7,063 bases of DNA, from NCBI GenBank assembly GCA_029052265.1, contig JAIDJJ010000037.1, forward strand, positions 1-7,063, given 5' to 3'. The DNA is from Muribaculaceae bacterium. Lineage in GTDB: Bacteria; Bacteroidota; Bacteroidia; Bacteroidales; Muribaculaceae. The notes under the pieces are model-generated. The model saw nothing but the letters and a program-made list of their open reading frames with translations. It made no database searches and was not told the DNA's origin. Below, one piece after another: positions 1-7,049 of the stretch. Position numbers and translations under genes: made by a program. Position 1 is the stretch's first letter, and the number at the start of each line of letters is the position of its first letter.

Positions 1-1
1 A

Positions 2-1318
2 TACCACACCGGCGTGAGTCCGTATATCTTCTCGGATGCCGACGGCAGGTATCTTGGCGCGGACGGAGAAGTCCACCAAGGGGATGCCGCTCAGCCCGTA
101 TATACAATATTCTCACTTTGGGATACATTCCGGGCGTTCCATCCTTTGAAGACGATCACCGATCCGGAACTTAACAGCCGTTTTATAAAGTCTATCCTCC
201 AGACAGGGGAGCAGGGTGGAATACTTCCCAAATGGGAGCTTAACGCCAACTATACCGGATGCATGATAGGTTATCATGCAGTGCCTGTCATAGTCGACGC
301 TTATATGAAAGGAGACCGCAGTTTCGATGCGGAAAAGGCGCTCGCGCAATGTGTGCGCACTGCAACATATGACGAGAATGCGCTTCAGACCATTCATGGC
401 AATCCGGGAGTGATAAAGAGAGACCTCATGCCGCTCTCGAAGAAGTATAAGAATGAATTGGGCTATATCCCTTCGGAGAAGGAAAATGAATCGGTCGCCA
501 AAGGTCTTGAGTATGCCTACAACGACTGGTGCATAGCCCGTCTTGCCGAGGCTGTCGGGAATGACAGCATAAAGACTCTTTTCGACGAACGAGGCAAGAA
601 CTATAAGAATTATTATGAGCCTGTGAGCGGATTCATGCGTGGCAAACTCAGCGACGGTAGCTGGCGGGAGCCGTTCAATCCCAGGGGGTCGAACCATCGC
701 GGCGACGACTATTGCGAGGGTACTGCATGGCAGTGGCTGTGGTTTGTCCCTCACGATGTGCAGGGACTTGTGGATCTGATGGGAGGCGCGCCGGCTTTTG
801 AGGAGAAACTCGACTCGCTGTTTAAGGCGGATTCCAAACTTGAAGGGGAGTTTACGTCATCAGACATCAGCGGGCTAATCGGTCAGTATGCTCATGGCAA
901 TGAGCCGAGTCATCACATCCTTCACCTGTATAATTACATAGATCGTCCGGAAAAGACTCAGGAGCTGGTCGACAGGGTATTTAAGGAGCAATATTTCAAC
1001 GGTCCCAACGGGTTGAGCGGAAACGAGGATTGCGGACAGATGTCGGCATGGTATATTCTCAATGCCATGGGATTCTATCAGGTAGCACCCGGCAATCCGG
1101 TATATTCGATCGGCAGACCGTTGTTTGACAAGGCTGTGATCAATCTTCCGGAAGGGAAAACCTTTACGATTGTGGCAAACGGCAATTCCGGAGATGCGAA
1201 ATATGTGAAGGGAATGAAACTTAACGGCAAACCGTTGGACAAGCCCTTCTTCTCACATGCAGATCTCATGGCGGGTGGCACGCTTGAACTCGACATGTCG
1301 GCAACCCAGTCAAAATGA
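2..1318 (+). CDS. GH92 family alpha-mannosidase, C-terminal part (5' end outside window)
   Basis: The reading frame is open to the left edge, where the codons before the GTG at 14 read Tyr-His-Thr-Gly. This joins smoothly to SPYIFSDADGRY, a conserved mid-protein GH92 segment, so the GTG is not a real start. GH92 enzymes are usually about 750 residues; roughly 440 are visible, so about 300 N-terminal residues, including any signal peptide, are missing. Visible motifs, numbering Val at nt 14 as 1: FSLWDTFRAFHP near 33-44, GYHAV near 86-90, YCEGTAWQW near 233-241 followed by FVPHDV, HGNEPSHH at 294-301, and GNEDCGQMSAWY near 336-347. The family comprises inverting, calcium-dependent exo-acting alpha-mannosidases, and its catalytic acidic residues lie in this (alpha/alpha)6 region; I do not assign exact equivalents. 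It is a divergent paralogue of the complete GH92 at 4731-7049, differing for example in EGTAW versus EGNSW and NEDCG versus NDDCG. The mannosyl linkage cleaved cannot be read from the sequence. Confidence 0.93.
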   Translation, partial: YHTGVSPYIFSDADGRYLGADGEVHQGDAAQPVYTIFSLWDTFRAFHPLKTITDPELNSRFIKSILQTGEQGGILPKWELNANYTGCMIGYHAVPVIVDAYMKGDRSFDAEKALAQCVRTATYDENALQTIHGNPGVIKRDLMPLSKKYKNELGYIPSEKENESVAKGLEYAYNDWCIARLAEAVGNDSIKTLFDERGKNYKNYYEPVSGFMRGKLSDGSWREPFNPRGSNHRGDDYCEGTAWQWLWFVPHDVQGLVDLMGGAPAFEEKLDSLFKADSKLEGEFTSSDISGLIGQYAHGNEPSHHILHLYNYIDRPEKTQELVDRVFKEQYFNGPNGLSGNEDCGQMSAWYILNAMGFYQVAPGNPVYSIGRPLFDKAVINLPEGKTFTIVANGNSGDAKYVKGMKLNGKPLDKPFFSHADLMAGGTLELDMSATQSK

Positions 1319-1352
1319 TTTGAAGGAACTGTTTAAAATTTACTTATAAATC

Positions 1353-1391
1353 AAATCCCCCTTCGGCTTTCATATTGCAGAAGGGGGATTT
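1353..1391. terminator. Bidirectional intrinsic terminator between convergent genes
   Basis: A perfect 12-bp stem pairs 1353-1364 (AAATCCCCCTTC) with 1380-1391 (GAAGGGGGATTT) around a 15-nt loop. The stem begins with A residues and ends with T residues, so either strand gives a GC-rich hairpin followed by a short U run. It lies 34 nt after the plus-strand GH92 stop and 7 nt after the minus-strand ATPase stop, as expected for a terminator shared by convergent genes. Confidence 0.88.
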
Positions 1392-1398
1392 AATTCAT

Positions 1399-2958
1399 TC
1401 AAATGATTAGAAACGAATCGATATTATGTGATTCCTTGGAAAAACCGATTCCTACCTTAAATATTTTCCTCGATTCAGTTTCAAACTGAGTGGTGTAATG
1501 ATTCTGGTTTATTTGGTAAATTGCATCCGCTGCGGTTCCATTGATTTTCAATTCTATGACGTAGATGTAACCGGTTGTTCGGATGAGAATATCTATATAC
1601 CCGGCATTGGTATTATATTCGACATTTATATCAAGACCAATAAGATTGGCAATACAATAGAAAATAGTATGATAATAATTCTCATATTCTCCCACATGCC
1701 GGCGCAATTTAGATGGAATGCCCGCAAAGAAGCTTTTTAATAGACTTATAAATTTTTCCGGATTGCCGTTCTTTAAACTTTCTTTCATCAGTGTGATAGT
1801 TACCCTGACATCTGTGGAGTCCAATGTGTAGACTTTCAAAATGTCGTTCATCACACCACGTTCTACTTCTTTGTTAGGGTATCCGAGAGTATAAAGTTCT
1901 GTTGTTTGGTCATAGTCCTTAATAGTCAGGTATCCTGTCTGATAGAAAAGAGATACCGGATCGGTTTGAAAAACAGAAAGATTATCCAGCATATTTGATG
2001 ACACAATTGTGCCATTAAGTTTTTCAAGGTCATAATCCATCTTTTGAAGTGACTTTGATAGAAGTGTGGGCATTCCTGAAGCACACCAATAATCTTTCAG
2101 TTTAGATTGTGATAAACTGTAAAGAACACTATATGGATTATATACGTCAAGAAGTGACTCGGAAAAATGATAGCCGTCGTAGTAAAATTTCAGCTTGTTG
2201 AAGGCTTCATCAACAGTGCTTCCTATAGAATCTGCCAGATGCTTAACGCCATCATGAAGATATGTGTGTAATTCATATTCAGTAATTCCGCATATTCCGG
2301 CATACTTGTCTTCAAAAGTGATGTCATGCATATTATTTAGTCCGCTGAATACTGAGACTTTCCCAAACTTAGTGACACCGGTCAGCATACAGAATTGGAT
2401 GCTGTTATCCATCGCTTTCAACACTGAATAGAATCCGTGGAGTTGATCGCAATAAAGCTGCAATAATTCAGGATTGTCAATTGCTGCTGAAAGGGGACTG
2501 TCATATTCATCAATCAATACGACGACTCTCTTTCCAGAATTGGAGGCAAGAGTGGAGATAATATCTTGAAAGCGTTGTGCGACGGTAAGCTTGACATCTG
2601 TGATTCCAAGTTCTCTTTCCCATTTCATCATCATTGAAGCAAGTACGGAAAGAAGAGATTCTTTATCGGTGTATGCATCTCCACTCAAATCCAAATGAAT
2701 TACGGGATAATTTTCCCACTCCCCCGGTTGCAATCTGTCGATATCAAGTCCGGTAAAGAGATCTTTTCTGCCTCTGAAGTATGCTTCAAGAGTGGAAATC
2801 AAGAGACTTTTACCGAAACGGCGTGGACGTGCCAGGAAGTAATACACTCCCTCTTCCGTAAGAGAATGCAGATATGAAGTCTTGTCAATATACAGATAAT
2901 TCTCTGTACGGATTCTCTCAAAACTTGAGGTGGTTAAGGGATACTTTCTGTTTTCCAT
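1399..2958 (-). CDS. AAA-ATPase-like protein with C-terminal PD-(D/E)XK nuclease-like domain (DUF1703 type)
   Basis: The 519-residue product opens with RKYPL-x5-FERIR and YLYIDKT, typical of the AAA-ATPase-like family (PF09820). The P-loop is the family's atypical form, RPRRFGKS at 44-51, and a Walker B strand VVVLIDEYD spans about 145-153. Later family motifs are LTGVTKFGKVSVFSGLNN near 192-209, YYDGYHF near 259-265 and YNPYSVL near 273-279. The C-terminus resembles PDDEXK_9 (PF08011): Asp456 in GYIDILI, then E469-L-K471, then QI at 482-483 and Tyr488, all candidate active-site positions. No signal peptide or membrane segment is seen, so it is probably cytoplasmic. I place the start at 2958: AGGAAG lies 3 nt upstream, the family N-terminus begins there, and the ATG at 2994 overlaps the promoter -7 element. 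The gene is visibly AT-richer than its flanks, suggesting horizontal acquisition. Such genes are often multicopy in gut Bacteroidales, but their function is not established; DNA transaction, defence or selfish roles are only possibilities. Confidence 0.88.
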   Translation of the reverse strand: MENRKYPLTTSSFERIRTENYLYIDKTSYLHSLTEEGVYYFLARPRRFGKSLLISTLEAYFRGRKDLFTGLDIDRLQPGEWENYPVIHLDLSGDAYTDKESLLSVLASMMMKWERELGITDVKLTVAQRFQDIISTLASNSGKRVVVLIDEYDSPLSAAIDNPELLQLYCDQLHGFYSVLKAMDNSIQFCMLTGVTKFGKVSVFSGLNNMHDITFEDKYAGICGITEYELHTYLHDGVKHLADSIGSTVDEAFNKLKFYYDGYHFSESLLDVYNPYSVLYSLSQSKLKDYWCASGMPTLLSKSLQKMDYDLEKLNGTIVSSNMLDNLSVFQTDPVSLFYQTGYLTIKDYDQTTELYTLGYPNKEVERGVMNDILKVYTLDSTDVRVTITLMKESLKNGNPEKFISLLKSFFAGIPSKLRRHVGEYENYYHTIFYCIANLIGLDINVEYNTNAGYIDILIRTTGYIYVIELKINGTAADAIYQINQNHYTTQFETESRKIFKVGIGFSKESHNIDSFLII

Positions 2959-2982
2959 ATACTTCCTGCATTGATTAACATG

Positions 2983-3015
2983 CAAATATAACAATAAATT
3001 CAGAAATAAAGCAAT
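2983..3015 (-). promoter_or_regulatory. Bacteroidetes-type promoter of the ATPase gene
   Basis: Reading the minus strand, ATTG (3015-3012) is followed after 21 nt by TATATTTG (2990-2983), an exact match to the Bacteroidetes -7 consensus TAnnTTTG. A transcript start about 7 nt further on would give a leader of about 18 nt before the ATG at 2958. This excludes the longer reading frame starting at 2994. The -33 match is weaker than the -7 match. Confidence 0.65.
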
Positions 3016-3047
3016 CCCTATTGATATTTTCCAAGATGCGGGTCTAA

Positions 3048-3207
3048 GAAACTGTTTAAATTTATTTTATCTTGTCATTGAGTTCTTTGTCGGCATCTTT
3101 ATGATATTTATTCAGTCATTATGGAACCCCATAACTTCTTCATAAATATCAAAAATCTGCCTGACAAATCTTCTCAATTCCTTCGACAAATAAATTTAAA
3201 CAGTTTC
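3048..3207. mobile_element. MITE-like 160-bp imperfect palindrome with 20-bp terminal inverted repeats
   Basis: The left end GAAACTGTTTAAATTTATTT (3048-3067) is repeated perfectly in inverted orientation at 3188-3207. Inside, the arms remain complementary in blocks: ATTGAG, TTTGTC, GGCA, TGATATTTAT and TTATGG, the last meeting its partner across a 4-nt AACC centre (3125-3128). Mismatched stretches and a one-base indel separate the blocks. Immediately outside each end is TAA in the same orientation (3045-3047 and 3208-3210), extending to CTAA if the end base is shared; this is consistent with a short target-site duplication. No transposase is encoded. Short TNA or YTAR duplications occur in IS5-family groups, so mobilisation in trans by such an enzyme is possible, though this is inference. 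It could instead be a large RNA-level hairpin or a decayed IS remnant. Confidence 0.62.
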
Positions 3208-3210
3208 TAA

Positions 3211-3343
3211 GATCACTTCTCATAAAAATCAGAGACTGCCGATATAAAGAGAGTAGACCGGATGGATTTGAGGGGATATGGATTGAACAAAATGGGGTGG
3301 GGGAATGTAAGATATGGTATAACCCTTTTCAGACAGGATATTT
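3211..3343. other. Intergenic leader region upstream of pncB, no clear promoter
   Basis: This is the rest of the 385-bp gap between the divergent ATPase gene and pncB, after the ATPase promoter (2983-3015) and the palindrome (3048-3207). I see no exact TAnnTTTG element. The nearest is TGGATTTG around 3264-3271, with one mismatch and no convincing -33 partner. The purine-rich stretch near 3270-3320 contains no obvious ORF or strong hairpin. The pncB promoter must lie here or be supplied by the palindrome arm, but I cannot place it. Confidence 0.4.
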
Positions 3344-4543
3344 ATGCGACAGATTATTACCCATTTTACAGATGACGATCTCTATAAGTTTACCATGTGT
3401 TGCGCGGTGATAGAGAATTACCCGCGCACAATGGTGAAATATGAATTTACCGACCGCGACAATACGGTCTATCCTCCCGGCTTCGCATCGCTTGTGGAGG
3501 AACAGATCGCAATGCTTGAAAACCTGCGTATCACTGATGAGGAAGTTGAATTTATTCGTCGCAAATGCAGCTATATCCCGGCATGGTTTCTCCGTTATCT
3601 AAGAGGATTCCGGTATGACAGGCGCTGGGCAAAGGTGACTCAGGATGATGAGGGGCATCTGCATATACGGTTCGAGGGAAACTGGAGCGACACAATATTG
3701 CTTGAAGTCAAGGTGCTTGCCATAGTTTCGGAACTATATTATATGGTTACCGGAGAAGATTCAAAGCTTGACTATGCCTCATATTATTCACATTCTTATG
3801 AAAAGGGGGTGCACCTTATAGAAGGGGGATGTGTCTATAGCGACATGGGGACGCGCAGGCGGGCATCGTTTGAAGCACAGGAGACCGTTATAAAAGCAAT
3901 GAAAGATTGTCAGGAAGATATGGAAGGTCCGGGACGGTTCGTAGGGACAAGCAATGTCTATTTTGCAATGAAATATGGTCTGACCCCCATAGGGACAATG
4001 GCGCATGAGTTCATCGGTGCGATCGCCGGGATGTATGGTCCGCTTATGGCGAACCATATAGCCATGAGCGTGTGGTCGCGCACTTACCGGGGGGCATTGG
4101 GTACATTCCTATATGACACATATGGGTGGAGAATTTTCAGTCTAAATTTCTCCGAAGACTTTGCCAACATGTTCAAAGGACTCCGTATCGACAGCGGAGA
4201 CAACCGGGAACAGCTTGACAAAATAATTGAAAAATATAAGTCGTTGAACATCGACCCGCTGACGAAACAGATAATCTTCAGCAATGCCCTTGATGTGGAG
4301 CGTGCCATAGAATTGCAGAAGTATGCCGCCGACAAGTGTCAGCCCTCTTTTGGTATCGGCACACATTTCACTAACGATTTTCCCGGTGTGCGCCCCCGGA
4401 ATATAGTGATAAAACTCGTGGCTGTGAAGATCACGGAATCCTGGCCATTTTATTCGCAGACCTGCAAACTCAGCGAAGACCACGGGAAATATACCGGCGA
4501 TCCGGATACTGTCAGCCGCTTCCTTGCCACCCTTCATCTTTGA
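3344..4543 (+). CDS. pncB: Nicotinate phosphoribosyltransferase
   Basis: The enzyme converts nicotinate, PRPP and ATP to nicotinate mononucleotide, the entry step of the Preiss-Handler salvage route to NAD, in the cytoplasm. The 399-residue product matches the usual bacterial PncB length of about 400. Family signatures run in order: TDDDLYKFTM near 9-18, YEFTDRD near 33-39, SDMGTRRRASFEAQ near 166-179, GTSNVYFA near 201-208, GTMAHEF near 217-223, RIDSGDNR at 281-288, FSNALD near 312-317 and GIGTHFTND near 337-345. His221 in GTMAHEF aligns with the histidine phosphorylated during the catalytic cycle of characterised enzymes, and RIDSGD belongs to the phosphoribosyl-binding region. The end, TCKLSEDHGKYTGDP, matches the usual KLS-x(3)-GK segment. 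AGGA at 3335-3338 sits 5 nt before the ATG and supports this start. It appears to be a single-gene unit, 187 bp upstream of an unrelated GH92 that has its own promoter. No frame disruption is visible. Confidence 0.95.
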   Translation: MRQIITHFTDDDLYKFTMCCAVIENYPRTMVKYEFTDRDNTVYPPGFASLVEEQIAMLENLRITDEEVEFIRRKCSYIPAWFLRYLRGFRYDRRWAKVTQDDEGHLHIRFEGNWSDTILLEVKVLAIVSELYYMVTGEDSKLDYASYYSHSYEKGVHLIEGGCVYSDMGTRRRASFEAQETVIKAMKDCQEDMEGPGRFVGTSNVYFAMKYGLTPIGTMAHEFIGAIAGMYGPLMANHIAMSVWSRTYRGALGTFLYDTYGWRIFSLNFSEDFANMFKGLRIDSGDNREQLDKIIEKYKSLNIDPLTKQIIFSNALDVERAIELQKYAADKCQPSFGIGTHFTNDFPGVRPRNIVIKLVAVKITESWPFYSQTCKLSEDHGKYTGDPDTVSRFLATLHL

Positions 4544-4585
4544 GGCTGCTAAGGCACAAAAGCCGAAAGTTGGAATAAGATACAA

Positions 4586-4619
4586 TTTTGGCGATAATGA
4601 ATACATATTATCGCCGAAA
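4586..4619. terminator. Hairpin downstream of pncB, possible terminator or operator
   Basis: A 9-bp perfect stem pairs GGCGATAAT (4590-4598) with ATTATCGCC (4607-4615) around an 8-nt loop. One G-U pair and three A-T pairs extend it to 13 bp. It lies 43 nt after the pncB stop and 40 nt before the -7 element of the next gene. The stem is strong, but the following bases are GAAAGACC rather than a U tract, so intrinsic termination is uncertain. A protein-binding palindrome is the alternative. Confidence 0.45.
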
Positions 4620-4658
4620 GACCAGCAGTTTACTATAGGAAAGGAATGTTATTTAGGT

Positions 4659-4666
4659 TAACTTTG
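4659..4666 (+). promoter_or_regulatory. Promoter -7 element for the downstream GH92 gene
   Basis: TAACTTTG is an exact match to the Bacteroidetes -7 consensus TAnnTTTG. Transcription would start near 4673, giving a leader of about 58-66 nt before the GH92 start. I find no good TTTG-type -33 element at the usual distance, which may mean a weak or activator-dependent promoter. Confidence 0.6.
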
Positions 4667-4680
4667 CATTCATGAACAGT

Positions 4681-4711
4681 CACCTGTTTTGCCGATGGTG
4701 GCAGACAGGTG
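4681..4711 (+). promoter_or_regulatory. Hairpin in the 5' leader of the GH92 mRNA
   Basis: CACCTGT (4681-4687) pairs with ACAGGTG (4705-4711), and inside it TGCC (4690-4693) pairs with GGCA (4700-4703) around a 6-nt loop. The structure begins a few nucleotides after the predicted transcript start and ends about 20 nt before the ATG. It could stabilise the mRNA 5' end or affect translation. No known riboswitch class is recognised. Confidence 0.4.
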
Positions 4712-4730
4712 TGTAATCCTATAACAAAGA

Positions 4731-7049
4731 ATGCAAATCATGAAATTGTTTTTTCCACTTCTTGGATTTCTCTTTTTTCTACCTGTTTCCGCACAGGTGG
4801 AATATGTAAATCCGATGATAGGCACCGACGGTATGGGGCATACATTCCCCGGGGCGTGCGTGCCGTTCGGGGGGGTGCAGCTCAGTCCCGATACCGATAC
4901 AATACCCCATAATGTTGACGGGAAGTATCAGCACGACGTGTATAAATACTGTGCGGGATATCAATATTCCGACAACACCATAGTGGGTTTCAGCCATACC
5001 CATTTCAGCGGCACCGGTCATTCCGACCTCGGCGACATATTGATAATGCCTACCACAGGAGAACTGAAGCTGAATCCCGGGACCGCATCGGATCCGGATA
5101 GCGGCTACCGTTCACGTTTTTCCCACGCAGGGGAGAAGGCGTCGCCGGGATATTACGAAGTCGTGCTTGATGATTATAATGTCAAGGCACGCCTTACGGC
5201 TACACATCGTGTCGGGGTGCATTCCTACTCATTCCCGGAGGGCGAGACGCAACGGATAATCATGGATCTTAACCATGGGATATATAATTACGAAGGCAAG
5301 ACACTCTGGTCATCAGTAAGGGTGGAGAATGACACGCTGCTTACCGGATACAGGATAACCAATGGCTGGGCGCGCACCAATTATACATATTTCGCAGTCT
5401 CGCTGTCGAAACCGATAAAGAATTATGGTTATACAGACAGGGCGAAAAACAACTATCGGGGTGGATGGGGAAAATTCAAGGTAAATAAAAACTTTCCGGA
5501 GATCGGAGGGCGCAACGTGGTCACCTATTTTGAATTTGACGGTGGAGAGGAAGATCTGGTGGTCAAGGTGGCATTGTCAGCCACGGGGACAGACGGCGCC
5601 ATGCGCAATCTGCAGGCTGAGGCTTCCGGAAAGTCGTTTGAAGAAATATCCTCGGCTGCCACTCGGGAATGGGCAAGGGAGTTAGGGCTTTTCAAAGTTG
5701 AAGGGACGGAAGATCAGAAAGCGATGTTCTATACGTCTCTCTACCATACCATGATAAATCCGTCGGTTTATATGGATGTGGACGGAAGTTACAGGGGGCT
5801 TGACCAGAATATTCATAAGTCGGAAGGGTTCACCAACTATACGGTGTTTTCGCTTTGGGACACCTATCGCGCACTGCATCCCTTCCTGACGCTGTTGATG
5901 CCGGACAGGTCGGCGGATATGGTGAAGAGTATGCTCCGGCATCAGCAGCAGAGTGTACACGGGTTGCTTCCGGTATGGAGCCATATGGCAAACGACAACT
6001 GGTGTATGAGCGGTTATCATGCCGTTTCGGTCCTCGCGGATGCATACGCCAAAGGTCTGAAGGTGGATTGCGGAGAGATACTTGAAGCCATGACATCCAC
6101 TTCAAATGTGGAATATTACGAAGGAATAGGGGATTATCTGAAATACGGGTATGTGCCATATGACAAAAGCCGTGTAGGAGCGTCCACCACACTTGAATAT
6201 GCATATGACGACTGGGCTATCTATCAGACTGCGGTCATTGCAGGTGCCGATTCGGTTGCGTCGGTCTACCGTAACCGGGCTATGAATTATCGGAATGTAT
6301 ATAATAAAGAGACGGGATTCTCCCATCCGAGATATTCCGACGGGAGTCTTAAGCGGGATTTTGATCCGTGCCAGACATCCGGAGAAGGGTTTATCGAAGG
6401 AAATTCATGGAATTTCTCATTTCATGTGCCGCACGACGTGGATTGGTTGATAGGAGTGGCAGGAGGTGAAAAAAGATTTATAGAGCGCCTGGATTCGCTC
6501 TTCGGGATGCATCTCGACCCAAAATATTATGCCGACAATGAAGATGTGACGGAAGATTGTCTGATAGGAGGGTATGTGCATGGCAATGAGCCGAGCCACC
6601 ATATACCATATCTTTATGCGTGGACAAAGCAGCCGTGGAAGACGCAATATTGGGTTAGGGAGATCATGAACCGGATGTATCGTAATGATATACGCGGGCT
6701 TGGCGGAAACGATGACTGCGGGCAGATGTCGGCATGGTATATCTTCACCGCCATGGGGTTCTATCCGGTATGTCCCGGCACAGATCAATATGTCATAGGG
6801 GCGCCTTATCTGCCATATATGGAGATGTCGTTGCCTTCCGGGAAAAAAATGGTGATTAAGGCAAAAGGGGTGAGCGACCGCAACAGATATGTGAAGTCAG
6901 TGAAGTTGAATGGCAAATTACATACCAATACGTACCTTACCCATAAGGAAATAATGGAAGGCGGGGTATTGGAATTTGAAATGGTTTCAGCTCCTGTTAA
7001 GAGCCGAGTTGTAACGCCGGGGAATAAGCCCTATTCCCTTTCTTCGTGA
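4731..7049 (+). CDS. Secreted GH92 family alpha-mannosidase, complete
   Basis: The 772-residue product has the usual length and full architecture of GH92, a family of calcium-dependent, inverting exo-alpha-mannosidases that release mannose from glycans such as N-glycans or yeast mannan. The N-terminus (MKLFF, a hydrophobic stretch, then PVSA before Gln22) is a signal peptide for signal peptidase I; there is no lipobox cysteine, so a soluble periplasmic location is likely. The N-terminal beta-domain carries YVNPMIGTDG near 25-34, HTFPGACVPFG near 37-47 and GFSHTHFSGTGHSD near 86-99. The catalytic (alpha/alpha)6 domain carries FSLWDTYRALHP near 373-384, EGNSW near 556-560 followed by HVPHDV, HGNEPSHH at 617-624 and GNDDCGQMSAWY near 659-670. 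The conserved acidic residues are present, so activity is expected; linkage specificity is unresolved. An in-frame ATG at 4740 (giving MKLFF) is an equally good start, since neither has a clear Shine-Dalgarno site. The last 15 or so residues extend past the usual family end and overlap a hairpin. Confidence 0.95.
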   Translation: MQIMKLFFPLLGFLFFLPVSAQVEYVNPMIGTDGMGHTFPGACVPFGGVQLSPDTDTIPHNVDGKYQHDVYKYCAGYQYSDNTIVGFSHTHFSGTGHSDLGDILIMPTTGELKLNPGTASDPDSGYRSRFSHAGEKASPGYYEVVLDDYNVKARLTATHRVGVHSYSFPEGETQRIIMDLNHGIYNYEGKTLWSSVRVENDTLLTGYRITNGWARTNYTYFAVSLSKPIKNYGYTDRAKNNYRGGWGKFKVNKNFPEIGGRNVVTYFEFDGGEEDLVVKVALSATGTDGAMRNLQAEASGKSFEEISSAATREWARELGLFKVEGTEDQKAMFYTSLYHTMINPSVYMDVDGSYRGLDQNIHKSEGFTNYTVFSLWDTYRALHPFLTLLMPDRSADMVKSMLRHQQQSVHGLLPVWSHMANDNWCMSGYHAVSVLADAYAKGLKVDCGEILEAMTSTSNVEYYEGIGDYLKYGYVPYDKSRVGASTTLEYAYDDWAIYQTAVIAGADSVASVYRNRAMNYRNVYNKETGFSHPRYSDGSLKRDFDPCQTSGEGFIEGNSWNFSFHVPHDVDWLIGVAGGEKRFIERLDSLFGMHLDPKYYADNEDVTEDCLIGGYVHGNEPSHHIPYLYAWTKQPWKTQYWVREIMNRMYRNDIRGLGGNDDCGQMSAWYIFTAMGFYPVCPGTDQYVIGAPYLPYMEMSLPSGKKMVIKAKGVSDRNRYVKSVKLNGKLHTNTYLTHKEIMEGGVLEFEMVSAPVKSRVVTPGNKPYSLSS
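7020..7038 (+). terminator. Terminator-like hairpin inside the end of the GH92 gene
   Basis: GGGAATA (7020-7026) pairs perfectly with TATTCCC (7032-7038) around the 5-nt loop AGCCC, followed by TTTCTTC. The stem ends only 8 nt before the TGA at 7047-7049, so it lies within the coding sequence. The short stem and broken T run make termination plausible but unproven, and the window ends 14 nt after the stop. Confidence 0.4.

Noticed and set aside
113..754. A 213-codon minus-strand ORF opposite the first GH92.
   Set aside because: It lies wholly antisense to a well supported GH92 coding region, has no recognisable domain and resembles no known family.
2959..2994. A longer N-terminus for the ATPase, starting at the ATG at 2994.
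   Set aside because: The extra codons overlap the TATATTTG promoter element, and family members begin close to the MENRKYP start, which has its own AGGAAG site.
3121..3210. A 29-codon ORF (starts MEPHNFF) running from the palindrome centre to the TAA at its right edge.
   Set aside because: It has no ribosome binding site and consists almost entirely of the palindrome's right arm; its stop is the flanking TAA. Most likely a by-product of the repeat.
3301..3343. TATAACCCTTTTC near 3317-3330, considered as the pncB -7 element.
   Set aside because: It does not fit TAnnTTTG spacing and would leave almost no leader before the start codon.
4142..4606. A 154-codon minus-strand ORF opposite the pncB end.
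   Set aside because: It is antisense to conserved pncB motifs such as RIDSGD and THFTND, and no protein family is recognisable in it.
4562..4620. Short direct repeat GCCGAAAG at 4562-4569 and 4613-4620, considered as paired regulator sites.
   Set aside because: Eight bases are too few, and the second copy is partly explained by the hairpin stem.
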